In this document: positions 21,356 through 32,807 of the stretch, piece by piece
How positions within the stretch are numbered: the first letter of the stretch is position 1
How the letters are laid out: each line of letters opens with the position of its first letter
Assembly (NCBI GenBank): GCA_037501455.1
Contig: CM074856.1
Span: 93,384,001 to 93,448,000 of the forward strand
Direction of reading: 5' to 3'
DNA: 64,000 nucleotides
DNA from: Lantana camara
Taxonomy: Eukaryota > Streptophyta > Magnoliopsida > Lamiales > Verbenaceae
Notes under the pieces: generated by a model
Told to the model about the DNA's origin: nothing
Databases searched by the model: none
What the model saw: the letters and a program-made list of their open reading frames with translations, nothing else
Program-made: the position numbers and the translations under genes

Positions 21356-24300
21356 TGTAGCGCCCCCACTTTGCTGGTAGAGAGCGGCGCCCCAACCCCC
21401 GCACTGAAGCACCCCTCAAGTAATGGTGTGAGCCATCACTCAAGAAATACCCCAGCGAACGGCATATCCATTAACGAGTAACAATAATAGTGTTTAACTA
21501 TGTGGCTTATGCAGCGGAAAATCAGAGTATTTTAAAACTTTTCAAAACATGTGCGTGATGGCATATAAACAAGCAAGTACTGATCGTTAAGCAGAAGAGA
21601 CTATTAACATTACTGTATCAATTGAACGTTGTCACGGGAGCATAAGATAGCAATTGTAGCAGTATCCAAGTAGCAGAAGGATTATTACAAAAGCATAAGG
21701 TAAAGTATCAATGCAGCCATATAACATATGCAGGACACAAAATAGATTAATAAAGTAAAGTCCTGACTCAAACAAAATGAACACTCTAGAGCTTCAAGAT
21801 ACCTCTAGACTGCGGCTGCAAGACCTGAAACCATGAGGCCAGAAAACAGGTAGAGGTATTAGTCAAAGTGACTAAGTGAGGGATATCTTTAAAAGAAAGT
21901 ACTTAAAGTAAACGTTTGAAGTGAAGTTCATAAGGTAAAACCTTTAATGCAAAGCTTTAATGAAGAACTTAAGAATAAGTTCAAGTGATAAAACCCTTTG
22001 ATGCAATGCTATAAGTAATGAGAGTTTTCAAAACACTTTCATGAATGCTTTCACACGCGCACACATATGCTATGATTTGGTTCATATGATTTTCATAAAA
22101 CGGGATAAGGGTAGGGAACAACTTTGCAAGATATGAACCAACTTTATGAAAACCTTGATGCCCGCAAGCTAGGCTTCTCCATCCTTACTCCAGAAAACAT
22201 GACCATTAATAGGGTGTCGGACCGAGATCAACAACACCCTAATACATACACACATGCACCATCCTCCACCAAGTTTCACTTCGGGGAGCGACCCCTAGGT
22301 GACCATTAACCATTGATTTGGGAATAGATTTGAGGTCCATTCCCGACAATTGTCCTGACTTAACCAAACCTCCTGATTAAAGTCGGTATCAATCGCCTAG
22401 TGTGGCGGCCGGTATTAGTGATGTCGTTGGCGCTCACCTCCCGAGCATCACCTCTACACATAACCGCCGGGCCCATACCATTAACCATTGATTGCTTGCA
22501 CCATTGATGACATCCAGAATAAATCCGAATGTATGAACCATTGAACATATGCATTGAACCATTGAACCATTGATGCAATACTTTGAAAACATGAACCATT
22601 GATGCATTACTTTGAAAACATGAACCATTGATGCTATACTTTGAAAACATGAACCATTGATGCTATACTTTGAAAACATGTGCCTTTGATCAATGAATAA
22701 CTAATACGATTGGGTTCTTTGAAGAATCATCCCTTATAAAGGGTATTTCAAAACAAGAATGTAAAGCACTAGGCTTAGAGTCTCAAAACAATTGAATCAT
22801 TAAGTATTCATGGTTCCAGTTGAAAACATTTATAACCTCACCTATTAATAACAGTACGTAGGATAGATTATGCAGTGCCCTGGGGATTCCAGTGCTCAAC
22901 CTTAACTCCTGTAAGTGTACTAAGGTGAGCTAAGACACACTTCTATCACGATGCACATAAACATATAAAACAAGTACAGAACATGTAATGACAAGAGAGT
23001 AATACCATTTAAGGTATTAGAGAAGGACAACACACAAGGGAATCCTTAAAGTGAGTTATCATTAACGTGGGACTATGATCTTACTATAATCGATTACGAA
23101 TTAATCAAATTATGAATCCTATCGCAAAACCTTAGGTTATAAAACAAGTCCTCGAAAGAAAACACATTTTGAAATCGCATTTTAGACCCCGGATTTGAAA
23201 TCCCTAAGTGCAAATGTCTATTAAGAAAACACAAGTTTTAATTCACTTTTACTATTCAAAAGTACTATTCACAGTTACTATTCCAGATTACTATTCACGG
23301 ATTACTATTCACAGGTTACTATTCACTTGTCGGGTCAAAGGGTTGGGTCAAACCCACACACTAAACACACACTCATGCACACATACGAACACACTTACAC
23401 ACACACGGCATGCACACATACACACACCCTAATTCAATTATAATCTTGATTATAACCTATAGTTTCAAGTTCATGTTATTATAAACAAGTGTGATCTAGG
23501 TTAAAGGCATAACCTATGGTTAAGAGGTCTAATTAAAGCATAACATCAAGTTATGAAACACTATTCTATCTTAGGTTATAACATGTGACACTATCAAAGT
23601 GTATAACATATAATCAAAGCACTATTCCATTAATCCATATCATATCATAAGCTCAAGTCATAACATATGAGTCATGTAACATTGTAACAATGTAATAACA
23701 TATCATAGACATAAGTCATAGCACATCAAGACTATTAATCATGTAGCATTCATCAATTGAGACCATATAGTAACATGTAACAAGTTATAATATAATTGAT
23801 CATAGGTTACTATTCCATTGCATAACATGCTTGAACATAATTTAAATATCATAATCATGCATCAATTATCATCTTATAATAGCTCCATAACATGATCATA
23901 CCATATACTAAAGCAATTCATAACATTTCATAGCATATACTAAACAATTAAATCATAATTCACTACTAACAAACATATCATAAAAACTATATAATAAATG
24001 CATAAAATAAAATCCTATATGTCTTAGGGAAGACCCTAAGACCCAACCTAAACATAATATAAACATACCATAACATAAAAACATAAACTAAACTAAAACT
24101 TAACATAAACTAAAGCATAAAAATAAAACAACTAACCTAGCTAACAAAGGGGGGAAGAGACGGCAAGAGGGGGAGAGGGAGAGAAAGAAAGGGAGTTGTT
24201 AACACAACATTGAGCAAGGAAAATGAATGGCATGAGAGCTCTATTTATAGGTGTTGGGAAGCCCCTCACATTGGAAATAAACTTGAGGTAAGGGTATGAG

Positions 24301-25321
24301 AGCAAAAGTGGATGTCTTCTCTTGGAAGCTTCATCATTCATGAAACAAAATAGGGGCTGCTGGAGGGTAATTCAGTAATTTCGCTGCCAAAACGTGAAGT
24401 TAAGAGGCTGGAAGTATAACCATTCCGTCCGGGCAAAAATTAGCTTCGAAACGCATATTCATACGTTGAAATCGGATTTACCGTTTGAAAGATACATTAG
24501 TTTTAGTGAATAAAAGTTTTGAGCTCGAAACTCGACACGAGTGAAAAACGACTTTCTAGAATGATTTTCAAGTCCGGATTGTTTCCAAAATTCAAGAAAT
24601 AAATCGAGAAGCGTTTTGAGTCCAAAATCAACTATAAAACATTTTACCGTTAAAAAGTTGAAAACGTAGAATGAATAGTGAATTCTTACGTACAAGCGTA
24701 CGCTTCAAAATTTCGAGCTAGGGTTTGAATCAAGAGTTGTAAAACATCTCAAAAATCTTGAAATAGCTCAAGTAGTGCAAATCCGAAGAGAAAACATTTT
24801 CCGAATGAAAACAGTTCGTAGTAGGAATAGTGAAATAGGGTTTTCGTAAACATTTTCAATAAAACGAAGCTCGGGATAGATTTTCAAGTCAAGAATGATT
24901 TCAATAGACTCGTCTCGACTCAAGGATCGATTTGACTGTAAACTTGGGTAGGAATGATATCAGAATCAAAAGCTCATTTTCAGATGAATAGTAACTTTGG
25001 TCGGTAAGTTACCAAAATGCCCTTATGGTTCAAGAAAGGTTTCCGGAGCTTGGAAAGCAAGTTCAAAGGATAGGAAAACATGTGATATGAACCTATAGGG
25101 TTCCATTGAAGCATTGGGTAATATAGGCTTGGGAAAATGAATAGTAAACTGTATCGAAGGTCAAGAATTCCCCCTTAAAACATGTCAGATCACATATGAG
25201 CACAAAGTTCATCTAAGAATGCAATGCATGAAGGTTTATAAAGTTGGATCACGGTCTATAAACGCTTTACCAATGCCCTTAGTTTACCATTTTCATCCAG
25301 GCCCTGTTTTGGGCTGTTACA
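21356..25321 (-). repeat. 5' LTR of element C
   Basis: 3,966 bp, same length as the 3' LTR and differing at about 11 positions. It carries the TATA box (24241-24250), the donor consensus CTAG/GTTAGT (cut 24137/24136), the TTACTATTC array (23249-23326), an acceptor CTTACAG (ends 22909), a 67-nt mini-exon (22908-22842), a donor GTGAGG (from 22841) and the 29-bp repeats (22564-22679). Confidence 0.95.
24241..24250 (-). promoter_or_regulatory. TATA box of element C 5' LTR
   Basis: CTATAAATAG on minus. Transcription should begin about 30 bp downstream (near 24215), in a C/T-rich stretch, about 80 bases before the donor consensus at 24137. Confidence 0.75.
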
Positions 25322-25450
25322 TCCCCTCCTTAAAGAAATCTGGTCCCCAGATTTACTAGTGGAAAAGACTCAGTGTGGAAACTCTGCACCTTCTCTTCTG
25401 TCTTCCAAGTTGCTTCTTCTGCTTGAGATCTCTCCATAGGCTTTATCCAA
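25322..25450 (-). pseudogene. Unit B polypurine tract and pol tail remnant
   Basis: TSD TCCCC of element C (25322-25326), the rest of the polypurine tract (to about 25338), then the chromodomain tail remnant as in unit A (7100-7210): EEATWKTEEK on minus. Confidence 0.75.
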
Positions 25451-27530
25451 AGGAATTAGCTGAATTCTTAATCCATGGTATTTCATCTAAAATCTTCCCC
25501 GGTTGTTACATGTTAAGTCCTGATCGAAGTGTACCTCTTTCATCGCAATAGTCCCCATCTCCTCTCGGAAATACTTCCTCAATCCATTCACAGCTCCAAG
25601 CGGCTCGACAGATCTCGGGTTTAGGTCACCGCCCTTATTGATTTGTGAGAAACTCCTTCTTGGTGTTGCCTCTAAGAAGACTTGGTCACCGTCTTCGAAT
25701 CAAATTCTTTCCTCATTCCTGTGGCACAACTCTATTGTTGGTCTTATAGCATTCCCACATGTGGCTTATCCTTCCACACTTGTCGATGCAAAAGATCTTA
25801 GTTGGTGCATACTACTTCGGTCCATCTTGATCTCGTTTATCCACTTCAAAAGATCCCTTCTGAACGGAGTTATCTGAGTGCGGTAGCCAACGGGATGAGG
25901 CACACAACAAGAGAACCCCGTCCCTCAACAAGCAATGAGAGAACCCCGTCTCTCAACAAGCAACAAGAGAACCCCGTCTCTCATCCTAAGTTCGAAGGAA
26001 TCTCGCATCCCTCAAACATCTAAGTTTGAAAGAGTTAACATCTCACAAACTCCTAAATTCGGGAGGATGTAACATTCCCAAATGACTAAAACCGAGGGGA
26101 GCCAACATCCCCCTAACACAAAAGAGGGGGAACCCTACAACACCCGAGCACAAAAGCATACACACAAATACTCGGATCCAAAACATGCAAAGCACAAACA
26201 AGACACACGACAAGGGACCGCTGTACGGTTGAGTCGTTCTCCAGCGGTGACGTAAAGGTTTCGTCGAATCAAAGGCGTCCCTCAAAGCTCACCGTAACAA
26301 AGTGCACGAAATCGAGCATGTACAACATCCAAGGTTACAAAAGTCACAAGAATTAACTCATACTTACATCATACAAGTTCACCAAAGTATCCAAGATCAT
26401 GCGATTCGGTTACTAACTTCGTACCTAGTAGTAGCATGCATAGAAAGGTCATTTGATTCAATTTCCAAGCTCAAGTCTTGTATTAACACGCATAGATAAA
26501 GTCAATTTGAGCATTTAATGTACATGAAGTTGTAAGTATCTAAACATAGCAATTACAAGTCGTACTTTAACGATTGATTCAAGTAGTACTAATCAAGATG
26601 TCGTAATCTTAATCATGTATAAGTCTATGCAGCGCGCAAATATACGTACGTCATGCTTAATACATATAAGACATACATTTATTCACAGAAGGTCATACTT
26701 CCAAGGTAAACAACATATTCTCAATTCCTTATATCACGCTTTAATGATCAGTTCAAGTCTCATATTCAAAATCGTAGATGAGTGTATGCATCGTCATCCC
26801 ATATTATCATGCTCAAATGAACAACATAATTTAATCACATAAAGTCATGTTTAAGTAAGCGGTAATTTCGCAATTCATTTAATCATGCCTTACGAATTCG
26901 TAACATGCATCGGAGCATAAACTCAAGTTTTTTACACACATTCAAGGTCTAGAGATATTACAATTAGATCGCCCTAGGCGATTCACATAAGTTTGGAATT
27001 AATACAAAACATCCTTTAAGGTTCCTAGCAACTTGACATAAACCATCCATTTGTTAACTAATTAAGCATCATTCTTCAATTACATGAAAGTTCCCCATAA
27101 ATAAAAATTTCGACATAATTTCAACAATAATCATGCATCCCGAAAACAAGTAAACAACATGGTCTCACAAGTACTTATTCATGCTTGACATCCGTTCAAC
27201 ATAGCTCATAAATCTCAAGGTTGTATTAATGCAAGGGTTACTAGAGTTATCACATGGTAGCACAACTGATCAAGGAAAGCATTTATGCAATTTGCACAAG
27301 TAGGAGACAAGCTAAATACAAACGTAACATTTAATGTCAATCATTACCGACATAGCATAAGAGAGGCTACAAAATAATTCAAGTTTAGGTAGAGTGCATG
27401 TATCAACTATCAAATACACCACCCGATAAAGAATAATCAATTTCTAACTTACCGTATTCACATTTGCGCTTAAAGCAATTAGCAACGCAAGTCACATGCA
27501 TATCAAATAATCACATTCTAGCATATAACA
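25451..27530 (-). other. Non-coding part of unit B internal region
   Basis: Matches unit A 7211-9340 with scattered point differences. It holds the hairpin array and AT-rich DNA. No gene. Confidence 0.8.
25910..26148 (-). repeat. Hairpin array, unit B
   Basis: Second copy of the unit A array: three GAGAGACGGGGTTCTC-type hairpins (25910-25982) followed on plus by the variants with GGGAT, GAGAT, GGGAATG, GGGGGAT and GGGTG stems, each about 30 bp from the next. Confidence 0.65.
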
Positions 27531-28922
27531 TCACAAGTGTAACAATCGGGTAATAATAATATCCAAATCAAAATGTATGAGTGCGATTCCGTGAATGCAG
27601 TCCGTACCTTTCACCATAGTAATGAAATCATGCTCATCATCCTCTTGTCCGCCATTCAACGCATAGGCACGTGCATGTGCCACGGGCCTTATCTCATCAC
27701 CCGGTCCCTTAGTCTTAGGTTCGGTACAATTCCTTGCTATGTGTCCGGTGCTCCCACAATTGAAACATTTACCAAGCTTCCTCCAACAATTTCCCTCACG
27801 ATAGGTGATGCTACCACAATGATCACAAGGTTTACGCCCTTGTGCAGTTGATAGGATCTCCTTTCCTTTCCCTTTCTTAACCATCACATGGCCCTTTTTC
27901 CGTAGTGGAGGTTGAGAGAAAGAACTAGGGACAACTCTCTTAGGGCCCGAACTGAAACAAGGATTAGCAACATTCTTCTTAGTTCCAAGTCTTTGTTCCT
28001 CTACTTCCGCTTCCATAGCTAGCTCGGTAGCGGTGTCCCAATCGTTGGTTTCTTCCTGAGTCAAGGTGTTTGCTAACTTCCCATGAAGCCCTTCCAAATT
28101 CTGTCGGTCCATCCTCTGATTACAATCCCTTACCCAAAGTGCTGAATTTCCACAAGTAAAGCATCTTCCAAGCTTTCCCCAACATTCGTCTCCCTTATGG
28201 CTAATGTCACTATGATGTTCATACGAACCTCTAGTTCCCGGTTTATCACAATTCTTTACCCAGTGTTTGGTGCTGCCGCACTTGAAACAGTTGCCTTGTT
28301 TCCACCAACAATCTTCCCCAAGGTGTGTAGCATGACCACAATGCTCACACGGGTCATGGCCCTTAATAGCTTGAGGGGCCTGTACTTGAGATGTAGAAAT
28401 CTTAGCCTTACCCTTCTCATCCATATGGTGGCCTCTCCTCTGATCGCAATCCTTAGCTTTACATTTTGGGTTGCCACAACATATAAAACACTTCATGCGT
28501 CCTTTCCGGTAGTTATCCCCGAAGTGATTGGCGCTCCCATAATGCTTGTACGAGTTTCGGCCCTTAATAGCCAAAGCAGTCGCTGATCCGGATGCAAAAT
28601 TTTTAGCCTTTCTATCTCCTAACCCCTTATGTGGTACTCGAGAAGTCGAAGGTGCCATCAAGGGTGGTGATCTCTCAGACCCCAATCAGGAAACTACTCC
28701 CTTAGTTCGAAACCCTTGTTCCTTGACGGTGGGCGTAGGTATCAACGCCGGAGGTGCCAATAAGGTTTGCGGTGCTTGTAGGAGTTGCAAAATCTGAATC
28801 ATAATAGTGAGCAAATCATTAACTTTCGAAGGCGGCGTTGGTGGTGCATATTGATTTTCTGCCGGAGGGTCTTGCTCATTTTGGCGTGCCGGAGAGCAAT
28901 CACTTCTGCGAGGAGGCATCAT
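27531..28922 (-). pseudogene. Capsid-less Gag with four zinc-knuckle pairs, unit B
   Basis: Starts at MMPPRRSDCSPARQNEQDPP (ATG 28922). A TGA at about 28688-28686 (Gly codon in unit A) splits it; the second part (28685-27531, 384 codons) is open. It has no capsid domain. It holds four tandem copies of a two-knuckle module. In order: a decayed pair (YKHYGSANH, CFICCGNPK), a good pair (CEHCGHATHLGEDC, CFKCGSTKHWVKNC), a half-decayed pair (YEHHSDISHKGDEC, CFTCGNSALWVRDC) and a nearly good pair ([28 protein letters not shown]). It ends in a degraded protease start where DPGA is missing. Likely a nucleic-acid-binding protein in the ancestor; now broken by one stop. Confidence 0.82.
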
Positions 28923-28923
28923 C

Positions 28924-29349
28924 CTACACACAATCTTATCATGTATGCATGTCGATTAGTCATATGTTCATGTCACATAATATCAAGCAAGCAATGTAAT
29001 TGCATAATTTAAGTGCAATAATTAACAAGATATACATATCATAAGATTGTAGTCAAATTGAAACAAGCCAGCACATAAGTGTGAAGTTAATTAAGCACAA
29101 CGAAATAATTGCAACTTAGGTGACATAAGCAAGTAATCAATGTAATAGTCACAATAGAAACAACGTATTCGCTCCAAGATGCTCATGTAATGCAAGAACA
29201 ATTATGTTAATCAACAACGTAGCATATGCAAAACTAGTCACTTTAAAGCACATAAGCAAGTTGTTCCTATTGCCGTACGACCTAGACGTCTTGAGACGAC
29301 TCAAGAGCCCGATTTTGAACCTTCGGCTCTGATACCAACCAAATAGGGG
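28924..29349 (-). other. Leader and PBS of unit B
   Basis: PBS TGGTATCAGAGC on minus at 29337-29326, then about 400 bp of leader ending in CTAATCG and a TGTGTAG/GATGATG acceptor-like junction at 28924/28923. No gene. Confidence 0.8.
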
Positions 29350-29558
29350 AGTAACGCCCCGACAAGGGCATCCCACGCCTATCCCGCGCTACGGGCCCAA
29401 CTTGTATATAGAATTACTATCCATAGACCCGCCAAAACCGAAGCAAGCGGTGACAAACCGACATCCTAGCTAGGCGGTACTAGACTCACAACAAGTAATA
29501 AAACAAACATAAGTTCGCGGAAGCATAAAACATAATACTCGCATATGGATTCATCAAC

Positions 29559-30671
29559 TGTAACGCCCCCGTTTTTCATTTTACAATAATGTGAAGTAAT
29601 TGTTTATAAATTGCGCTATTTAATTATTTAATTATATGATTAATTGTTTATAAACGTTTATATTTGATTCAAATCATAAACTATTTCTATTTTAATTTAA
29701 TTCATTTTATTTTACTTTGATAATTGGTGTTTAATTTCTTAATTGAGGTTTCATGTACCTTAACTGTTTCGGTAATTTCTTTAATTAATTACAACATGTT
29801 ATTAGTTTGTTTAATTTATTTAAATTGGAATTAGGTTTTAGTAATTCCTTATAACCTTATGAATTCGTTCATGCGCATGAGTGTTCTTTTTGTGCTTTGT
29901 TCATATATGTATTGATATCGAAATGTCGTGAAAATTTAATATGTCGTAAATATGTGTGTTATGAACATGCCTATATGCTCGGTTTATGTTTTCGGATTCA
30001 TTTGACGTGTTTATGAATTTATTTTGATTTTTGGAACCAAGTCGGGGGCTAACGAGCAATTAGCGCACCCTTGGTTCCGTGCGTGATATCTTGAGCTCGG
30101 GAATTCGGATTCGAATTCCGTCAACTCCGTTGCCTTCGTATCGACGATCCGGAGACAATGGAACAAGCCTCATACCTTTTTGAGATCATTAAGACCTCCG
30201 AAATTCAACCGTAACGGACCCCTCTCCCTCTCCACTCTTTTAGTGTGCAGGTTTGAACTTTGGAGTTCGGGCTAGGCGGAGGTGTTTGAAGTTTTTGAGT
30301 GAGTCGAGTTAGATTAGGAGAGTCTTTCACTCATTCATGTATTGGAATTATGTATGACTCGTTTCGGGTATATTATGAACTTGAGTATTCATGTAATTGG
30401 TATTGAATTGCTTTTACTGGGTTTTGTTATAATGTAAAAGAGGCCTGAAGAGCCCAATTCTAGTTCTGATTGATATTATTGCACTTTGGCTTTGCTGCGT
30501 TATATATTTGTGGTTTGGTAATCATGGTAGGGTCTAGCTCCGCCTGGCTTAGGAAGGTTTTATGTTTGTCTCCCGTTCGCTAGGGTTTGATACGGGTGCG
30601 GATTGACTATTTCGTTACTCGTGTTGAGCCTTAGTGCGGGGGATGTGGTGCCTCACGTGCGGGGTGCTACA
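29559..30671 (+). repeat. 5' LTR of element E
   Basis: Starts TGTAACGCCCCCG, ends GCGGGGTGCTACA. It keeps the first third and the last part of the related solo LTR; the join falls at AACGGAC/CCCTCTCC (about 30214), and both sources share GAC at that point. The donor consensus and palindromes of the full LTR are absent. Confidence 0.95.
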
Positions 30672-30679
30672 TCCTTAAG

Positions 30680-30691
30680 TGGTATCAGAGC
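30680..30691 (+). other. Primer-binding site (tRNA-Met), element E
   Basis: TGGTATCAGAGC, eight bases after the LTR end. Confidence 0.93.
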
Positions 30692-31474
30692 CCGGTTGCA
30701 AAACCGGTGTTCTTGAGTCGTGTTGGAGTCAGTCTAAGTCGAACGGCATAGGGACTATGTGATATTGTGTGCATTGCATCGATCTTGAATATGGAATTTG
30801 GTTTCCTTAAGAATTTTGTTGAATTACTTGTTGCATTCTATAGGGATTCTTGTCTTTTGTATTGAATATGTGTCATGAGCATGCACTAATCGCATGCATC
30901 CATTCTTGAAATGAGTTATGATTTCCAGATTATAAAGATGATATCAAACCACGGCCAAGTTCTACGACAAAGAAGATCGATCGCAAACTCTCTGAGACAT
31001 GGAAGATGAGCAGGATATTTTGGGAAGAACGTAGAGAATTGGATGGTCGAACGAAGATTGTGGGAAATGGTGAAGACTGGAAATAGTACAAGTCAGAACG
31101 GATCCAAGAGTATGATCCTTAAAGGATTTATCAATAGCTTCACCGAGGAACCTTGAAGAGGTTCAAGACAAGCTGACCACTGAGCTATCTTCAGGATAGA
31201 TCCTCCACTGGACAACGGCAACTCTCAGTTCTAAACTTTGAAACTTCGGTGAACGGTACTTATAGCATTCATGATACATGCATCCATGCAAATTTAACTT
31301 TTATAATTTTTATGTTAGGTGCTGTAATCTTGTATTGTGTTAAATTACTTGGAGTAATTGGAAATCAATGTGGGCGACATTTATTACTTGCTTTGGGTGC
31401 CTTACGTGATTTTAAATTTAGTTTTGCGTGAGTTGCTTGGGAGTATTGGAGACTTCCCTGCTTTATTTTCGGTT
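30692..31474 (+). other. Non-coding internal region of E
   Basis: About 780 bp with no usable frame. CACTAATCG (30884-30892) and GATTTCCAG (ends 30928) match the branch point and acceptor just before gag in D, and the next ATG (30939) opens only 23 codons, so gag appears lost just after its start. GGTGAACGGTAC near 31248 is shared with element H (near 51550). Confidence 0.7.
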
Positions 31475-31635
31475 AAGAGACGGGGATTCTCTTATTTTTG
31501 TTTGAGAGACGGGGTACTCTCTTTGCTTGCGAGAGACGGGGTCCTCTCATTGTTGTTGGAGAGACGGGGTTCTCTCATTGCTGCTCGAGAGACGGGGCTC
31601 TCTCCTTGTTGTTTGTGAGAGACGGGGAATCTCTC
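31475..31635 (+). repeat. Six-hairpin array, element E
   Basis: Six copies of GAGAGACGGGG-NN-CTCTC at 31475, 31504, 31531, 31559, 31587 and 31617, spaced 27-30 bp. Stem GAGAG(A)/(T)CTCTC and loop CGGGG are kept; the two bases after CGGGG differ in every copy (AT, TA, TC, TT, CT, AA). The first copy has a changed stem (AAGAGA/TCTCTT) that still pairs. Spacers are T/G-rich (CATTGTTGTT-like). Confidence 0.85.
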
Positions 31636-31677
31636 ATTGTTTGATTTCAAGCGTGTTTGAATCCGAGGACGGATTCT

Positions 31678-31694
31678 TTTTAAGGGGGAGAGAT
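31678..31694 (+). other. Polypurine tract of element E
   Basis: TTTTAAGGGGGAGAGAT directly before the 3' LTR start TGTAACACCC. Confidence 0.88.
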
Positions 31695-32807
31695 TGTAAC
31701 ACCCCCGTTTTTCATTTTACAATAATGTGAAGTAATTGTTTATAAATTGCGCTATTTAATTATTTAATTATATGATTAATTGTTTATAAACGTTTATATT
31801 TGATTCAAATCATAAACTATTTCTATTTTAATTTAATTCATTTTATTTTACTTTGATAATTGGTGTTTAATTTCTTAATTGAGGTTTCATGTACCTTAAC
31901 TGTTTCGGTAATTTCTTTAATTAATTACAACATGTTATTAGTTTGTTTAATTTATTTAAATTGGAATTAGGTTTTAGTAATTCCTTATAACCTTATGAAT
32001 TCGTTCATGCGCATGAGTGTTCTTTTTGTGCTTTGTTCATATATGTATTGATATCGAAATGTCGTGAAAATTTAATATGTCGTAAATATGTGTGTTATGA
32101 ACATGCCTATATGCTCGGTTTATGTTTTCGGATTCATTTGACGTGTTTATGAATTTATTTTGATTTTTGGAACCAAGTCGGGGGCTAACGAGCAATTAGC
32201 GCACCCTTGGTTCCGTGCGTGATATCTTGAGCTCGGGAATTCGGATTCGAATTCCGTCAACTCCGTTGCCTTCGTATCGACGATCCGGAGACAATGGAAC
32301 AAGCCTCATACCTTTTTGAGATCATTAAGACCTCCGAAATTCAACCGTAACGGACCCCTCTCCCTCTCCACTCTTTTAGTGTGCAGGTTTGAACTTTGGA
32401 GTTCGGGCTAGGCGGAGGTGTTTGAAGTTTTTGAGTGAGTCGAGTTAGATTAGGAGAGTCTTTCACTCATTCATGTATTGGAATTATGTATGACTCGTTT
32501 CGGGTATATTATGAACTTGAGTATTCATGTAATTGGTATTGAATTGCTTTTACTGGGTTTTGTTATAATGTAAAAGAGGCCTGAAGAGCCCAATTCTAGT
32601 TCTGATTGATATTATTGCACTTTGGCTTTGCTGCATTATATATTTGTGGTTTGGTAATCATGGTAGGGTCTAGCTCCGCCTGGCTTAGGAAGGTTTTATG
32701 TTTGTCTCCCGTTCGCTAGGGTTTGATACGGGTGCGGATTGACTATTTCGTTACTCGTGTTGAGCCTTAGTGCGGGGGATGTGGTGCCTCACGTGCGGGG
32801 TGCTACA
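31695..32807 (+). repeat. 3' LTR of element E
   Basis: 1,113 bp, same length as the 5' LTR, with differences seen only at the start (AACGCCC versus AACACCC) and near the end (GCGTTAT versus GCATTAT). Confidence 0.95.

Larger units (their letters stand above)
14294..25321 (-). mobile_element. Element C: young gypsy element with intact gag, gutted pol
   Basis: A complete 11.0 kb insertion: 3' LTR 14294-18259, internal 18260-21355, 5' LTR 21356-25321, each LTR 3,966 bp, 5-bp target duplication TCCCC. About 11 differences between LTRs were seen by eye, so it is young. Internal order on minus: PBS, leader, gag (open), broken protease, a small piece of RT, the integrase C-terminus with chromodomain, polypurine tract. 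Most of RT, RNase H and the integrase core are gone, so it must have depended on enzymes from another element if it moved in this form. Confidence 0.95.
29559..32807 (+). mobile_element. Element E: young miniature LTR element without coding capacity
   Basis: 3,249 bp: LTR 29559-30671, internal 30672-31694, LTR 31695-32807, target duplication TCAAC (29554-29558 and 32808-32812). Both LTRs are 1,113 bp and differ at two positions I could see, both C/T-type changes at CG. The internal 1.02 kb has a PBS and a polypurine tract but no gag or pol. The LTRs are shortened versions of the solo LTR at 38127-42010, missing about 2.77 kb of its centre. It must be moved by proteins of other elements. Confidence 0.95.

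Noticed and set aside
31475..31635. CRISPR-like array (regular repeats with spacers)
   Set aside because: Repeats are imperfect 18-nt inverted repeats with similar T/G-rich spacers inside a plant retroelement; no Cas genes and no unique spacers.
31358..31730. Plus frames with RDGVLSLL repeats in E
   Set aside because: Translations of the hairpin array in several frames; no evidence of a protein.
29559..32807. Segmental duplication rather than an LTR element
   Set aside because: The PBS after the first repeat, the polypurine tract before the second, and the TCAAC target duplication fit retrotransposition exactly.
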